This document shows positions 9,501 to 18,762 of a DNA stretch of 64,000 nucleotides, piece after piece. Each line of letters starts with the position of its first letter. The first letter of the stretch is position 1. The stretch is from Prorocentrum cordatum (Eukaryota > Sar > Dinophyceae > Prorocentrales > Prorocentraceae): positions 1,054,807-1,118,806 of the forward strand of contig CAUYUJ010014771.1 of NCBI GenBank assembly GCA_963575745.1. Reading direction: 5' to 3'. The notes beneath the pieces were generated by a model. The model was not told the DNA's origin, searched no databases, and worked only from the letters and a program-made list of their open reading frames with translations. The position numbers and the translations under genes were made by a program.

Positions 9501-10642
9501 CGGCCCGGGCCCTCCTCTCTTTTCCTCATCTTTCTTGGTTCTCTCTGGTTATTCCTTCGTTCCCTCCCCACCTCTTCTGGGGGCCCTCGTGGTGCTCCCG
9601 GTGGGAAAAGGACAACACGGGAACCCACGATGGGACGCCTTGGTTGATTCTGCCTCGAGATTCCCATCCCTCCTCTCTCCTCTCCCTCTCCTCTCCGTGC
9701 CGCCCTGTCCTCTGCGGGAAGCTCCGTCCTAGAACTCCTTGCTTCCAGCTCTGTCTTCACGGTTCTCTGCCTCGCGAGTCGTGCGCACGGCACGGGAGTC
9801 CCGAGAGGCCCCACAGGACTCTCTCGCATTTTTGCCGACCCGTCTGGAGCAACCCGCAGGCTCCTTCCGCGCCCTGTCCGGCCTTCCTTCACAGCACATC
9901 GGCACAGTTGTTATTTCTTTTCTCTCCACCATCTCTTCCACAACCTCCATCACCTCCTCGTCCTCCTTCTCTGTTGCCCTTCTCCCCTGCCAGCAAGTGC
10001 GAAACCATTGTTTTGCCAAATACGCTTGTCCGACTCGCTCACGATGCATCCAAGCACTAGCCCGGCTGTTCCAAGCGGCGTCGCTTCATAGTTTCCTTCG
10101 TTCACGTTCGGGATGCGTCTCTGGAAGACACCCCCGCTCGAACAACACCTAACAGCCGAAGAGCCCCCAACATGTCCACGAAGAGCATCCAGAACCTTCC
10201 AAAAGCGTCACCGAGAGGCTCCCAGGTAGTTCCCAAGACGCCCAACAATAGACTCCCAATCTGTCCTCCAAGGCTTCAGGCGCCTGCCTTGTTAAATCGA
10301 AACGCACACAACCTGGGAACCAACATGACATGTCCACCTTCTCTCCGACAGCGTTCTTTCTTATAGTAACCATACTTATACACATGAAAATATTATCAAT
10401 AACAAGAATGATACTAGTATTTGTCGTCGTAATGATAATATTACGTATGGTCAGCATTGCCACCCGCATTCTTAGTATTCTTAGTATGACATGAATTATG
10501 AGTGGTTTCACAATAATAATAAGAATAATAATAAGAAGAAGAAAGTTGAATCTTATCAATCGTATGATTCGTTTTCGTCCTCTTCCTTGTTGCTGCCTAG
10601 CTTTTCACGCTCTTTCCCATTTCCGCCTTCCTTCCCCGCTTC
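9501..10642. other. No gene recognised; pyrimidine-rich then AT-rich sequence
   Basis: Nt 9510-10010 is rich in CTC, TCC and CCT runs. Another weak GGCC/AAGA-like patch lies at 10150-10290. Nt 10370-10560 is an AT-rich islet with ATAATAAT-type runs. No frame shows protein-like motifs. Confidence 0.45.
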
Positions 10643-10850
10643 ATGTATGTCTGCAAGTGCTCTGAGGGTCGGCGCCCGCGGCTCTATCAGGTTCCTCGTT
10701 GGGCCTCTCTGGAATCATGTAGCGCGCTCCGATTCGAGCCTTGTCTGGATGCCCACATGTGCTATAAGGTCGGCGCTCGTGGCTTTGTCAGGTTCCTCGC
10801 TGGGACTCTCTCGAATCATATGGCGCGCTCCAGACAAGGCTTTGTCTTCG
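10643..10850. repeat. Two-copy tandem repeat, period about 102 bp
   Basis: The blocks at about 10667-10730 and 10769-10832 share GTCGGCGC.CG.GGCT, TCAGGTTCCTCG and GAATCAT.T.GCGCGCTCC. They differ by scattered substitutions. Confidence 0.7.
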
Positions 10851-10867
10851 ACGATCGCAGACTCTTC

Positions 10868-10965
10868 TTCAGCTGAGGGCGGCAAGAAGTCGGCGGAGGG
10901 CGGCGGAGGCAAGACGGGAGGTTGTCCACCCGCCGAAAGCCGGCGGACACCGGCGACATTTGTTT
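10868..10965. repeat. CGGCGGA-rich dispersed repeat
   Basis: The segment has runs of GGCGGAGG, AAAGCCGGCGG and ACGGGAGG. Similar CGGCGGAAG-type segments occur at 60990-61055 and 62368-62465, each with a GGxAAxACGxG core. It may be a low-complexity family rather than a mobile element. Confidence 0.4.
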
Positions 10966-11219
10966 GTTTTTTGTTAGGAAGTGTCAAGGTTTCTGGAGCC
11001 CACAATGTATCCGAGATCTTGGGCGCGAATTAACAGAGTGTCCGTGATAGTGTAATCAATTCCTCCCTCCCTTCCCACCTGAGAGTTGATCCCACCTGAG
11101 AGTTGATTATCCCCGGCCAATGCAGATTTGGTCGGGGAGTAGTGACGGCAATGCCGAACTTGATAGACGCGGGGGAAAGTTGCGAATTGAAATTGCAATC
11201 TTGGTATGTTGAGTAGCAA

Positions 11220-11502
11220 GTATTCCGAAGGATCCCGATTGATTTCCGAAGAAATCCGATGGATTTTCCCCAGGATCCAATGGAGTTCGTAGGATTCCTA
11301 CGGGTTTCCTAAAGACTCCGATGGATTTCCTAAGGTATCCGATGGATTCCCTAAGGGATCCTATGGATGTCCTAAGGGATCTAATGAAGTTCCCAAATAA
11401 GTCTGTGCATTTTTATGGAGTCATATGGATTTCGTCGGGAATCCGATGGATTGCCGAAGGAATTGCATGGATGTCCTAAGGATTATTATGAATCTCCGGG
11501 GG
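11220..11502 (+). repeat. 21-bp degenerate tandem array, block A (forward)
   Basis: The units approximate ATGGATKTCC followed by KAAGGRATCCK; nt 11348-11475 hold six nearly in-register units. The length of 21 keeps frames open as a seven-residue repeat. The block is cut by the 5' LTR of the copia element at about 11503 and the same repeat resumes at 17344. Confidence 0.85.
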
Positions 11503-11751
11503 TGCGTGTATGTGTGCCCTAATGGTCGTGCTCGGTGCCGTGCGGAATCCCAGCAGTGATGTTTTGTGCCGTGCTAAAGGTGCGGTGTGAATCCGTGGGA
11601 AGGTTAAAGTTACTTGCCCCGTTTCTCCCCCTGAGAGGGGGTCGAGGATTGCCGTGCGTGCGAGAGTTGAGACGGGAGCTGAGGTGGACCGCGACCACTT
11701 TGGTTCAAGCCCGATTTTGAGAGGAAAAGGGATCCTCAGCAGGGGCCCGAT
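11503..11751 (+). repeat. 5' long terminal repeat
   Basis: It begins TGCGTGTATGTGTGCCC, continues CTAATGGTCGTGCTCGGTGC, and ends near CAGGGGCCCGAT. It aligns over its whole length with 17092-17343. Landmarks common to both are GTTTxxxCCCCTGAGAGG and TTGAGAGGAAAAGG. The start at TG is the usual LTR convention; the terminal CA is not clear. Confidence 0.85.
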
Positions 11752-11758
11752 GTGCCCT

Positions 11759-11770
11759 TGGTACCGGAGC
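11759..11770 (+). promoter_or_regulatory. Probable primer-binding site
   Basis: TGGTACCGGAGC differs at two positions from TGGTATCAGAGC, the complement of the 3' end of eukaryotic initiator tRNA-Met. It lies 8 bp after the 5' LTR, where minus-strand priming would start. Confidence 0.5.
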
Positions 11771-11954
11771 CTGTGGCATAACCCACGGGTTTCTGACGCG
11801 CCGCGATTGTTGGACAAACATTATTTTCGAGATCTCCGCGAAGATCGATGTCGAGAACCATTCGACGGTCGATTTCGCAGGAGTTCGATTTCGAACACGA
11901 GTTTGTTGATAATGTCACGAAGTTATGGGTGATCAAGGCGGGCCGTTGCCGTTG

Positions 11955-12672
11955 GTCGATACCAACTTGCTCGGAAAGCCGAAGGCTTATTCAGGTAATC
12001 GTACGGATTGGCTCTAGTGGAAGTATGTATGCAAGGCTTACACTGGCGCGTGAGATGGCGAGTTTTCAGAACGTTTAGAGCAGGCCGAGCGTCAGATCAA
12101 TCCTGTTCCAGTTCAGGATCTCAATGAATTCCGACGCGGACACAGCAGAAAGTTGGCTTTCATGTTGTCACAGGTTCTCATGGGCAGTTTGTTTAATTCG
12201 GTGATGGATGTCCCAGGGCATCACGGTTTGAAAGCGTGGTGCTTACTCGTTCCCCATGAGGGCTCATCGACAGGAGCCGCCCAGGTCACGCAACTTATGG
12301 GTATCAGCAACACGAGGTTCGATGGCGGTCCTACGAAGTTTGCAGAGCAGTCGCAAATCTTGGGGAGCATGTTTCAGACGTGCGAGAAGCAGCACAGCGA
12401 GGGGCTTTCGGACGCGCTCAAGGAGGCCGCTTTGAAGCAGAACGCACCAGCCAGCAGCAATCATCGAAGCTCAGGTGGACCTGCAGACGTTCGTTTCAGC
12501 GGATCTGCTCAAGGAGACGACGTCGAACTACATGCAGTTGCAGATGAGTTCAGCGGCAGCGAGTTCAGGGCCCTCACCCATGGACATCGGCAGCGCTCAC
12601 AAAGGCAAATACGACAAAGGAGAGGGCGCGAGCAGAGGTAGAGAACGAGAGCAAGAACAAGCACAACGCTAA
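11955..12672 (+). pseudogene. copia gag
   Basis: Pieces in changing frames read DTNLLGKPKAYSGNRTDW, RLEQAERQINPVPVQDL, RKLAFMLSQVLMGSLFNSVM, GAAQVTQLMGISNTRFDGG and SDALKEAALKQNAPA. They end with MQLQMSSAAASSGPSPMDIG. This is the form of the UBN2-like gag of copia elements in dinoflagellates, which packages element RNA. A CCHC knuckle is not visible downstream. Stops follow NRTDWL and there are at least two frame changes. Confidence 0.65.
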
Positions 12673-12841
12673 AGGAAAAAACAACAAAGGAAAAGACGGC
12701 GGCAAGGGCAAAACACAAGGCGGAAAAATAACCGTAAGTTGTAACTTGTCACCGGCGTGGGCAGCGATGCCCCTGCGCGCGCAGCTGTAGACAGGCGCCA
12801 GGCACTACTCACAATGAAGTTGCGGGGGGCAACAAGGTGCA

Positions 12842-13258
12842 GTGCAGGGTATTTCTCAGTCGCCAGCGCAGTCCCAACCAGGCGAGATTGGAGCTGTCTC
12901 TGGGCTAGCCGATGGTGGATGGATTTTCGTGATCAGTCAGACATCTAGCATGGCCGTTAGAGGTTTTGATGAGGACCCGTTGTTTGACAGTGGAGCGCGC
13001 GCTCGCGCGGCGCCTAGTGGGCGCGCGAAGCACGCGGAGATGGCCGGCGCGATCAAGGAGCCAGAATTGTTTTCAACTATTGGGAAGAAGATCAGAGTTT
13101 ATGGGCAGCGACTGGTTCCGTTCAGTGTTACGACCGCGCGCGGGAAGGCGCCGATGGCGGCGCGTCCGTTTGCGATCGCAGACATTCGGAGGTCGTTGAT
13201 TTCAGTTGGCGAGCTTATGGTCAGAGGTTGTCTGTTTCAGTTGGGCGACCATGGCTAA
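12842..13258 (+). pseudogene. copia retroviral-type aspartic protease
   Basis: The active-site sequence PLFDSGA (aspartate at nt 12986-12988) is followed by a flap-like stretch and by DIRRSLISVGELMVRGCLF, the conserved end of copia proteases. The enzyme would cut the Gag-Pol polyprotein. This 138-codon frame is intact internally but disconnected from gag and integrase. Confidence 0.7.
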
Positions 13259-13639
13259 ATGTCCACAGGTGGATTGACAGTTCAGCGACCTAGAGCGGGG
13301 CGCGGATGCGACATGACAGGCTTCGGCAATCCCGGGGTCATCGAGGATCTGAGGTCGGTCGAAGCGATTGCGGGCCACCTTGCTTCGACGCCGAACCCGC
13401 CGGGAAGTCTCGCGGGAGGCGTCGCCGAGAGTAGAGGAGAAGTTCAAGCGCCAGTGGGCGCAGCGGAAGCAGTTGCAATGCGAGCCCCAGTTCTTCGAAG
13501 CGCCGAGGGCCAGGAGCAGGAGAGCCGAGTTGCAACCTCCCCCATGCGCCGCGCGCGCTGCGGCGCGACAGTTGCGTTATTGGTCGAGGTCAGGAAGAAG
13601 CGCGCCGACGACGTCAAGGAGAATTTTTATCACCGAATC

Positions 13640-14390
13640 CAGTCCTCGGCGTGGACTTCTGCGCTGTGGCTGTAGAGGGTGGCGACGCGGCGACGGCTGC
13701 AATCTTAGTGATTCGTGACAGCGTTCCATCATATACAGGTGCAGCTCAGGTGGCAGCAAATGGCCCTGCTCCACATGCAGTGGCGTTTCCTGACAGCTAC
13801 GTGGATGAGCTGGGATATCCGCGGGTTGCCATTCAGAGCGACGGCGAGCCACTTGGGAAGTCTTCGGTCGAAGGGGCGTAGCATTCAGCCCAGGGGCACT
13901 CTCATTCAGATCTCATTGCGGCAATCGGCGCCAGGTTCACATGCAGGCGATGGTTTGGTGGAGGCATCAGTCAAGAGTTTATCGAGGGCCTCGTAAGGGC
14001 GCGTTGCGGTCAAGGGTGGCTCTGCTTCTTACGCTGGATCTCGAGACACGTTGCCTCCGTTCCGAACAGGCCCCAAGAGGAGCGCAACATCAGGACAGAC
14101 TACGAGGAGCTGAAGAAGGCGAAGTACACGTCCCCGCTTCTCACGTTTGGCGAGAGCGTCTTGGCGACGCAGTCTGGAGTTCCAGGTGGTCGACTTACGT
14201 CAGCATGACAGATGAGACTCTGGTTTGGGCGTTCGACAGACGCCGACGAGCGCGTCGTAGGCACGGCGCTGGGCATCGCGAAGGCTATGGCGGTCAAGAA
14301 GAGGCCAGAGGAGATGCAGTGGGACAGGAAGGCGTTCGACAAGATGGCGTTTCTGATGTGGTTGCAGGCGGACTGGAAGGAGGTCTGAGT
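13640..14390 (+). pseudogene. copia integrase catalytic core and C-terminal part
   Basis: All three catalytic acidic residues can be placed: VDFCAVAVEG (first Asp near 13654), VAIQSDGEP (second Asp at 13840-13842) and, in another frame, GDGLVEASVK (Glu near 13960). The C-terminal GKxxF-type region reads LWFGRSTDADERVVGTALG and AVKKRPEEMQWDRKAFDKM (about 14213-14350). The protein would insert element cDNA. The HHCC zinc-binding domain is not recognisable. Frame changes occur near 13880 and 14200. Confidence 0.7.
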
Positions 14391-15149
14391 ATTGCCAGGC
14401 TGGGCACCTGCGGAGGGGCGGCAAGAATGCGGAGACGACCAAGCACCAGTTCGACGAGTTGGACGGCCTGAGGCGCATGCCACAGCGCGTTTGCAGCGAC
14501 GGGTGGAGTTCCAACGGCAACGGCTCGGAGGACCTGCAGTTGATCTACCAGCGCCGGGAGGCGGCGCGGCAGCAATGGTTGCAGCAGCTCTGAAGGCGAG
14601 GCCGGCGCGCGCTTCAAGCCCAAAGAGGGGGGCAGCTGACCGAGAAGACGGCGGAGGAAGAATGCGCTCGAGACCATAGTCACCGTGGTCAAGGGCAGCA
14701 GAGGAGGCGCAGGACGAGACGCGACCATCAGCATCAACATCGAGTTCATCAGCAGCCGCAGCGGCGGCACCAGCTCCAGGTTTCAGCATCCGCGGCAAGC
14801 AGTCGCCCGGCAGCATCGGCAAGCGAGGAAATTGGGAGCCCAAGTCGCCGGCAACGACAAGCAGGCCAGGACCGAGGACGCGGAGATGTCTATTCAGGTA
14901 GTAGAGGAGCTGAAGCCGAACGAGGAGGGGAACGGCGAGCAGATGAACACGCGCGCGATCATGAATCGGGAGTTCAGCCAGGAGAAGATGACCACCATGG
15001 CGAGGTTCGCAGGCTCGACGAGTTCAAGGCGAAGGAGGACGTGTACAGGGCAGCAGTGGATGATCCTTTCCTGTCAGTAGTTTGGGTTGATGATGCCAGA
15101 TCGGAGAGAGCGAAATCGAGGGTCTGCGCGAAGCCGTTCCACGTGCCGA

Positions 15150-15620
15150 ATGAGCCGAAGGATCTCCTTAGCACCCCTACTCCAGGAGCGAGTGCCCCAT
15201 GCAAATGCTGCTTGCGCTGGCTGATCTCAAGAAGTGGAAGGTGAAGTTTCTCGATGTACCAGAGGCTCTTCTACGCGCGCCGATTCGGGAGAAGGTCTTT
15301 CTCGAGCCGCCAGCGGAGTACAGGCTGTGCTGCATCGAGAAATTTGGCGAGCACCCAGGAGACGTCGTTTGGAAGTTGAATTGCACGAAATACGGGCTCA
15401 ACGAAGCCACGGTGGATTTCGACGAGCGCCTACGTCAGCGAGGATGCGATGGCAGTTGCGGCGAGGCACGCGGTTGACGGCGTAGTTATTGGAGAAGGCA
15501 AGGGGCCCGACGAGTTTCTAGAGGCGTTGGGCGAGCATTTCTTGTTGAAGAATTCTCCAGACATGTCAGGAGGCAGCTCTCGGGCGCACTTGGGGCGCAT
15601 TACCGGGGAGCTCGCGGGAG
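15150..15620 (+). pseudogene. copia reverse transcriptase
   Basis: Motifs of the RVT_2 family are visible: LLALADLKKWKVKFLDVPEA (motif A region), LLRAPIREKVFLEPPAEY, GDVVWKLNCTKYGLNEA, and in the next frame HAVDGVVIGEG, where copia RTs usually have the H/Y-V-D-D box. The first of the two aspartates is therefore lost here. DEFLEALGEHFLLK follows. The N-terminal half, expected at 14400-15150, is not clearly readable. Confidence 0.65.
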
Positions 15621-15739
15621 ATTTGGGGCGTTCTTTTCGCGTGGCACCCAAGGCGATCGACAGCTTGCTCGAGCACATGGAAGTGCAGAATGCGAAGGCG
15701 GCGGCCGCTCCAGGGCGCAAGTCCGAGGCGAGGCGGGGA

Positions 15740-16540
15740 GGCGAGGAACTGCCTGGCGGGGGAAGTTTAGGACGAGCACTGGCAATCTTCTGCTCGCGGC
15801 CGCGGAGAGGTGCGACTTGCAGTTCGCGGCGAAGGAGATCAGCAGGGGCATGAGTCAACCAACAGTTGGAGATGCTTGCGCTCGAAGAGGGCCGCTCGCT
15901 ATCCCAGCGGCGCCAGGGGCCTCGCCAATCTCGCCGTGCCCGAGGTCGTGGACAACAGCGTCGTGAGGGCGAAGGTCGATGGCGACCAGGCTGGCGGCAG
16001 TATTGGACGGAGGGGCACTTCAAGCGGGCGCGTCTACTTCAAGGATGCAGCGGCTTCAGCGCGCAGCAGAACACAGGCGAGTCCAGCGACATCTTCAGCA
16101 GGGGCGGAGATCCACAGCGCGGGATCAGGAGCATGCGAGCGGATGTTTGCGAAGTCGTCCGTGAAGGAGCTCTTTCCAGGCACTCAGGTCAGTTTGCGGT
16201 TGGAGTCAGACAGTTCAAGGCGGTTCGGCAGCTATTTCACCTCAGAGCAGGCTGGGTTTGGGCAAGCTCAAGCACATCCACTTGCGTCGCATGTTCGCTC
16301 GGGGCTTGCTTCGCGAAGGGCGCTTGGTGATTTACACGATACCGACCGCGTTCAACGGCAGCGACTTGGGACCCAAGTATCCTGAGAAGACGGATTTCCA
16401 GGCACATCCATGGGCTGTGGGTTTACGCGATCGCGATGGCGGAGAGGCCTTCGAGGTTCGGATCAGGTTCAGAACGCAAGGGTTGTTTCGCTTAAAGGTG
16501 GAGGCGAAGCTTGACATGGTCGTGTTCTTTGTTTAGGCGG
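15740..16540 (+). pseudogene. copia RT connection and RNase H
   Basis: One frame reads FRTSTGNLLLAAAERCDLQ and FAAKEISRGMSQPT (about 15767-15858), the conserved segment that ends copia RT. RNase H follows in pieces, with DGDQAG near 15980 and the late motif GKLKHIHLRRMFARGLLREG at about 16261-16320. It degrades the RNA strand of the hybrid. Frame changes lie near 15880 and 16250. Confidence 0.6.
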
Positions 16541-17082
16541 CTTGCTTGCGATGGTCAAGGGCGCCGATGCGGCTGGCGAGTTTTCAACGGTCGAGACGGT
16601 GGACAAATCGTGGAGCGTTTCTGTTCCGGCACTGATAGTGATGGGAATCGTCCTCATGATTGGTGGTTGAACTTCTACGCGAGCTTACGCGCCGGGAACT
16701 GCGCCGGGAAGGCTGACGCCATTGCGAGTCGGAAGAAGGACGATCCATTCGTTTCTGGACAGGGATGCGCTAAGACAGCCCAGAACCCCAATACATTTGA
16801 TGCGCCAGGGGGTTGCCGTAATTTACGAACATAGTTGCTGATGTTTTTGCGATCGACGCAGTGAGAACCCGTCTGTGCAGGCTCGGCAGCAATCTGAGCG
16901 GATGCAGGCCAGTTTCAGTTGATCGCTCAGAGGCGTTGGAGCCTCGGCGGCGCTAGTGAGAATTTCATTATGCTCACGAGACTTTGTTTGACGCGCGGTT
17001 TGCGCGCGCTCCTGTTTGCAAGCTGAGCCGAGGCGACCGATAATTTTTTGAGGGCAGAGCTGGACGAAGTTTCGACGCGTCT
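16541..17082. other. copia 3' untranslated/internal region
   Basis: There is no coding frame of note. The stretch between the RNase H remnant and the polypurine tract is expected to be non-coding in a copia element. Confidence 0.5.
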
Positions 17083-17343
17083 CCGAGGGGGTGCGGGCGC
17101 ATGTGTGCCCTAATGGTCGTGCTCGGTGCCGTGCGGAATTCCAGCAGTTATGTGTTGTTCCGCGCTAGAGGTGCTGTGTGAATCCGCGGGGGGATTAAAG
17201 CTACCTGCTCCGTTTAACCCCCTGAGAGGAGGGCGGGGGAATGACGCGCGCGCGGGAGTTGAGATGGGGGCCGAGGTGGGCCGCGACCACTCCGGCTCAA
17301 GCTCGATCTTGAGAGGAAAAGGAATCCTCACCAGGGGCCCGAT
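17083..17343 (+). repeat. Polypurine tract and 3' long terminal repeat
   Basis: CGAGGGGG (about 17084-17091) immediately precedes TGCGGGCGCATGTGTGCCC, fitting a polypurine primer for plus-strand synthesis. The LTR proper is 17092-17343 and ends, as in the 5' copy, at CAGGGGCCCGAT. Right after it the 21-bp array resumes. Confidence 0.8.
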
Positions 17344-18762
17344 TCCCCCATAAGGAATCATATGGATTCCCCCGGGTATCCGATGGATCACCGACGGCAT
17401 CCGATAGATGTTCGAAGGGTTCTTATAGATGTCCGAAGAAATCCTATGGATTGCGCTCGAAATCCATATGGATATCCTCAGGAACCCGATGGATGTCCGA
17501 AGGAATATTATGGATGTCCTAAGGATTCTTCCTGGCTTTCCTAAGGAATCCTGTGGAACTGCTGGGGGATGTTGTGTTTTTTCCTCCGGGATCTTACGAT
17601 TCGTTTAGGAATCCGATGGGTCCCTTGCGCATTCAAAAGAATCCCACGAGAGTTCCTAAAGAAACCTGCGCAGTTCCTAACGCATCCCATGGATTTCTTA
17701 ACGGGCCAGATGAATATCCGAAGGAATCCGGTGGATGTCCCAAGGCTTCCTTGAAGGATCCCTATGGATCTCGTAAAGAACCCTACGGGGTTCCCGGGCA
17801 ACCCCTGTGGATTTCGTAAAGAGTCTTACGGCTGCCCTTAGGAACCCGACGGACGTCGCAAGGAATCCTATGGAGATTATTTGGAATCTCATGTGTTTCC
17901 GAAGGCTTCCGATGGATGTTCGAAGAAATTATGCGGATGTCCGAAAGATTCATACGCACCCCCGCAAGAAATCAATTCCGAGTGATTCCCATTGGTTTTC
18001 TTATGAAAGCCATCGGGTTCCTAAGACAATCCGCAGGATTCTCCAGGAAATGCAAATAACAAATCCCCGAGAAATTGCAGTGGATACCTTATGGAATCTA
18101 ACGGATTCCGAAGGAAATTCGTCGGATTCATTAGGACATCCGTAGGTTTCGATGGGACATCCACGGGATGCCTGACGCAATCCATTTGCATGTTTTGGAC
18201 ATCTATAGAAGTCCTTGTGGGTATCAATTGGATTGTTGCGCAAATCCACCAGCTTCCTAAAGCGAGCCATGGGATTTCGCGGGACATCCATCGGCATCCA
18301 TCAGAAGCCCGGAGGATTCTTCAGGATGTCCATCGGTTTCCCCCGGAAATCCATAGGACCTCTTAGGACACCCATATGAGTCCTTCAGACATGCATACGA
18401 ATCCGTAGAGGATCCCTCCGGAAATCATTGATATTCTTGTGGAAATCCATGGGATGCTTGAGGACATCCATGGGATTCCTTCGGACACCCATGTAGGCAA
18501 TCCGTAAGATTCATTCGGAAATCGATCGGCCCCCGTAGGAACTCCATCGGATGCCTTGGGAAATCCATCGGATTCTTTAGGACGACTTGATCTCTTTTGG
18601 ACATGAATACGATTTTGTACGATATCGCTGGGATTCTTTAGGAAATCCAGGGGCCCTTTGGAAATCCATGAAAATCCCTAGGACATCAATAGAAATCCTC
18701 AGGACACCCAGAGGATTCCTGTGGAAATCCATCGGATCCTTATGGGAATCCACACCGATTCC
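17344..18762. repeat. 21-bp degenerate tandem array, block B (forward then reverse)
   Basis: Forward units (ATGGATGTCC plus KAAGGAATCC style) run to about 17960. From about 17985 the same units appear as reverse complement (GGATTCCTTCGGACATCCAT style) up to 18762. The block is therefore a large, diverged inverted repeat. Frames of 60-110 codons in both directions translate as seven-residue repeats such as IDVRRNP and DGCPKEY; their openness follows from the 21-bp period. Confidence 0.85.

Larger units (their letters stand above)
11503..17343 (+). mobile_element. Ty1/copia-type LTR retrotransposon (decayed), nested in the 21-bp array
   Basis: Two direct LTRs of about 250 bp enclose, in order, gag, aspartic protease, integrase, reverse transcriptase and RNase H remnants. 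Protease-integrase-RT-RNase H is the copia (Pseudoviridae) order. A tRNA-iMet-like primer site follows the 5' LTR and a purine-rich tract precedes the 3' LTR. Every coding domain is broken by frame changes or stops. The LTRs appear roughly 85% identical by eye, so the insertion is old. It sits inside the 21-bp array (blocks A and B); target-site duplications cannot be fixed because the target itself is repetitive. Confidence 0.88.
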
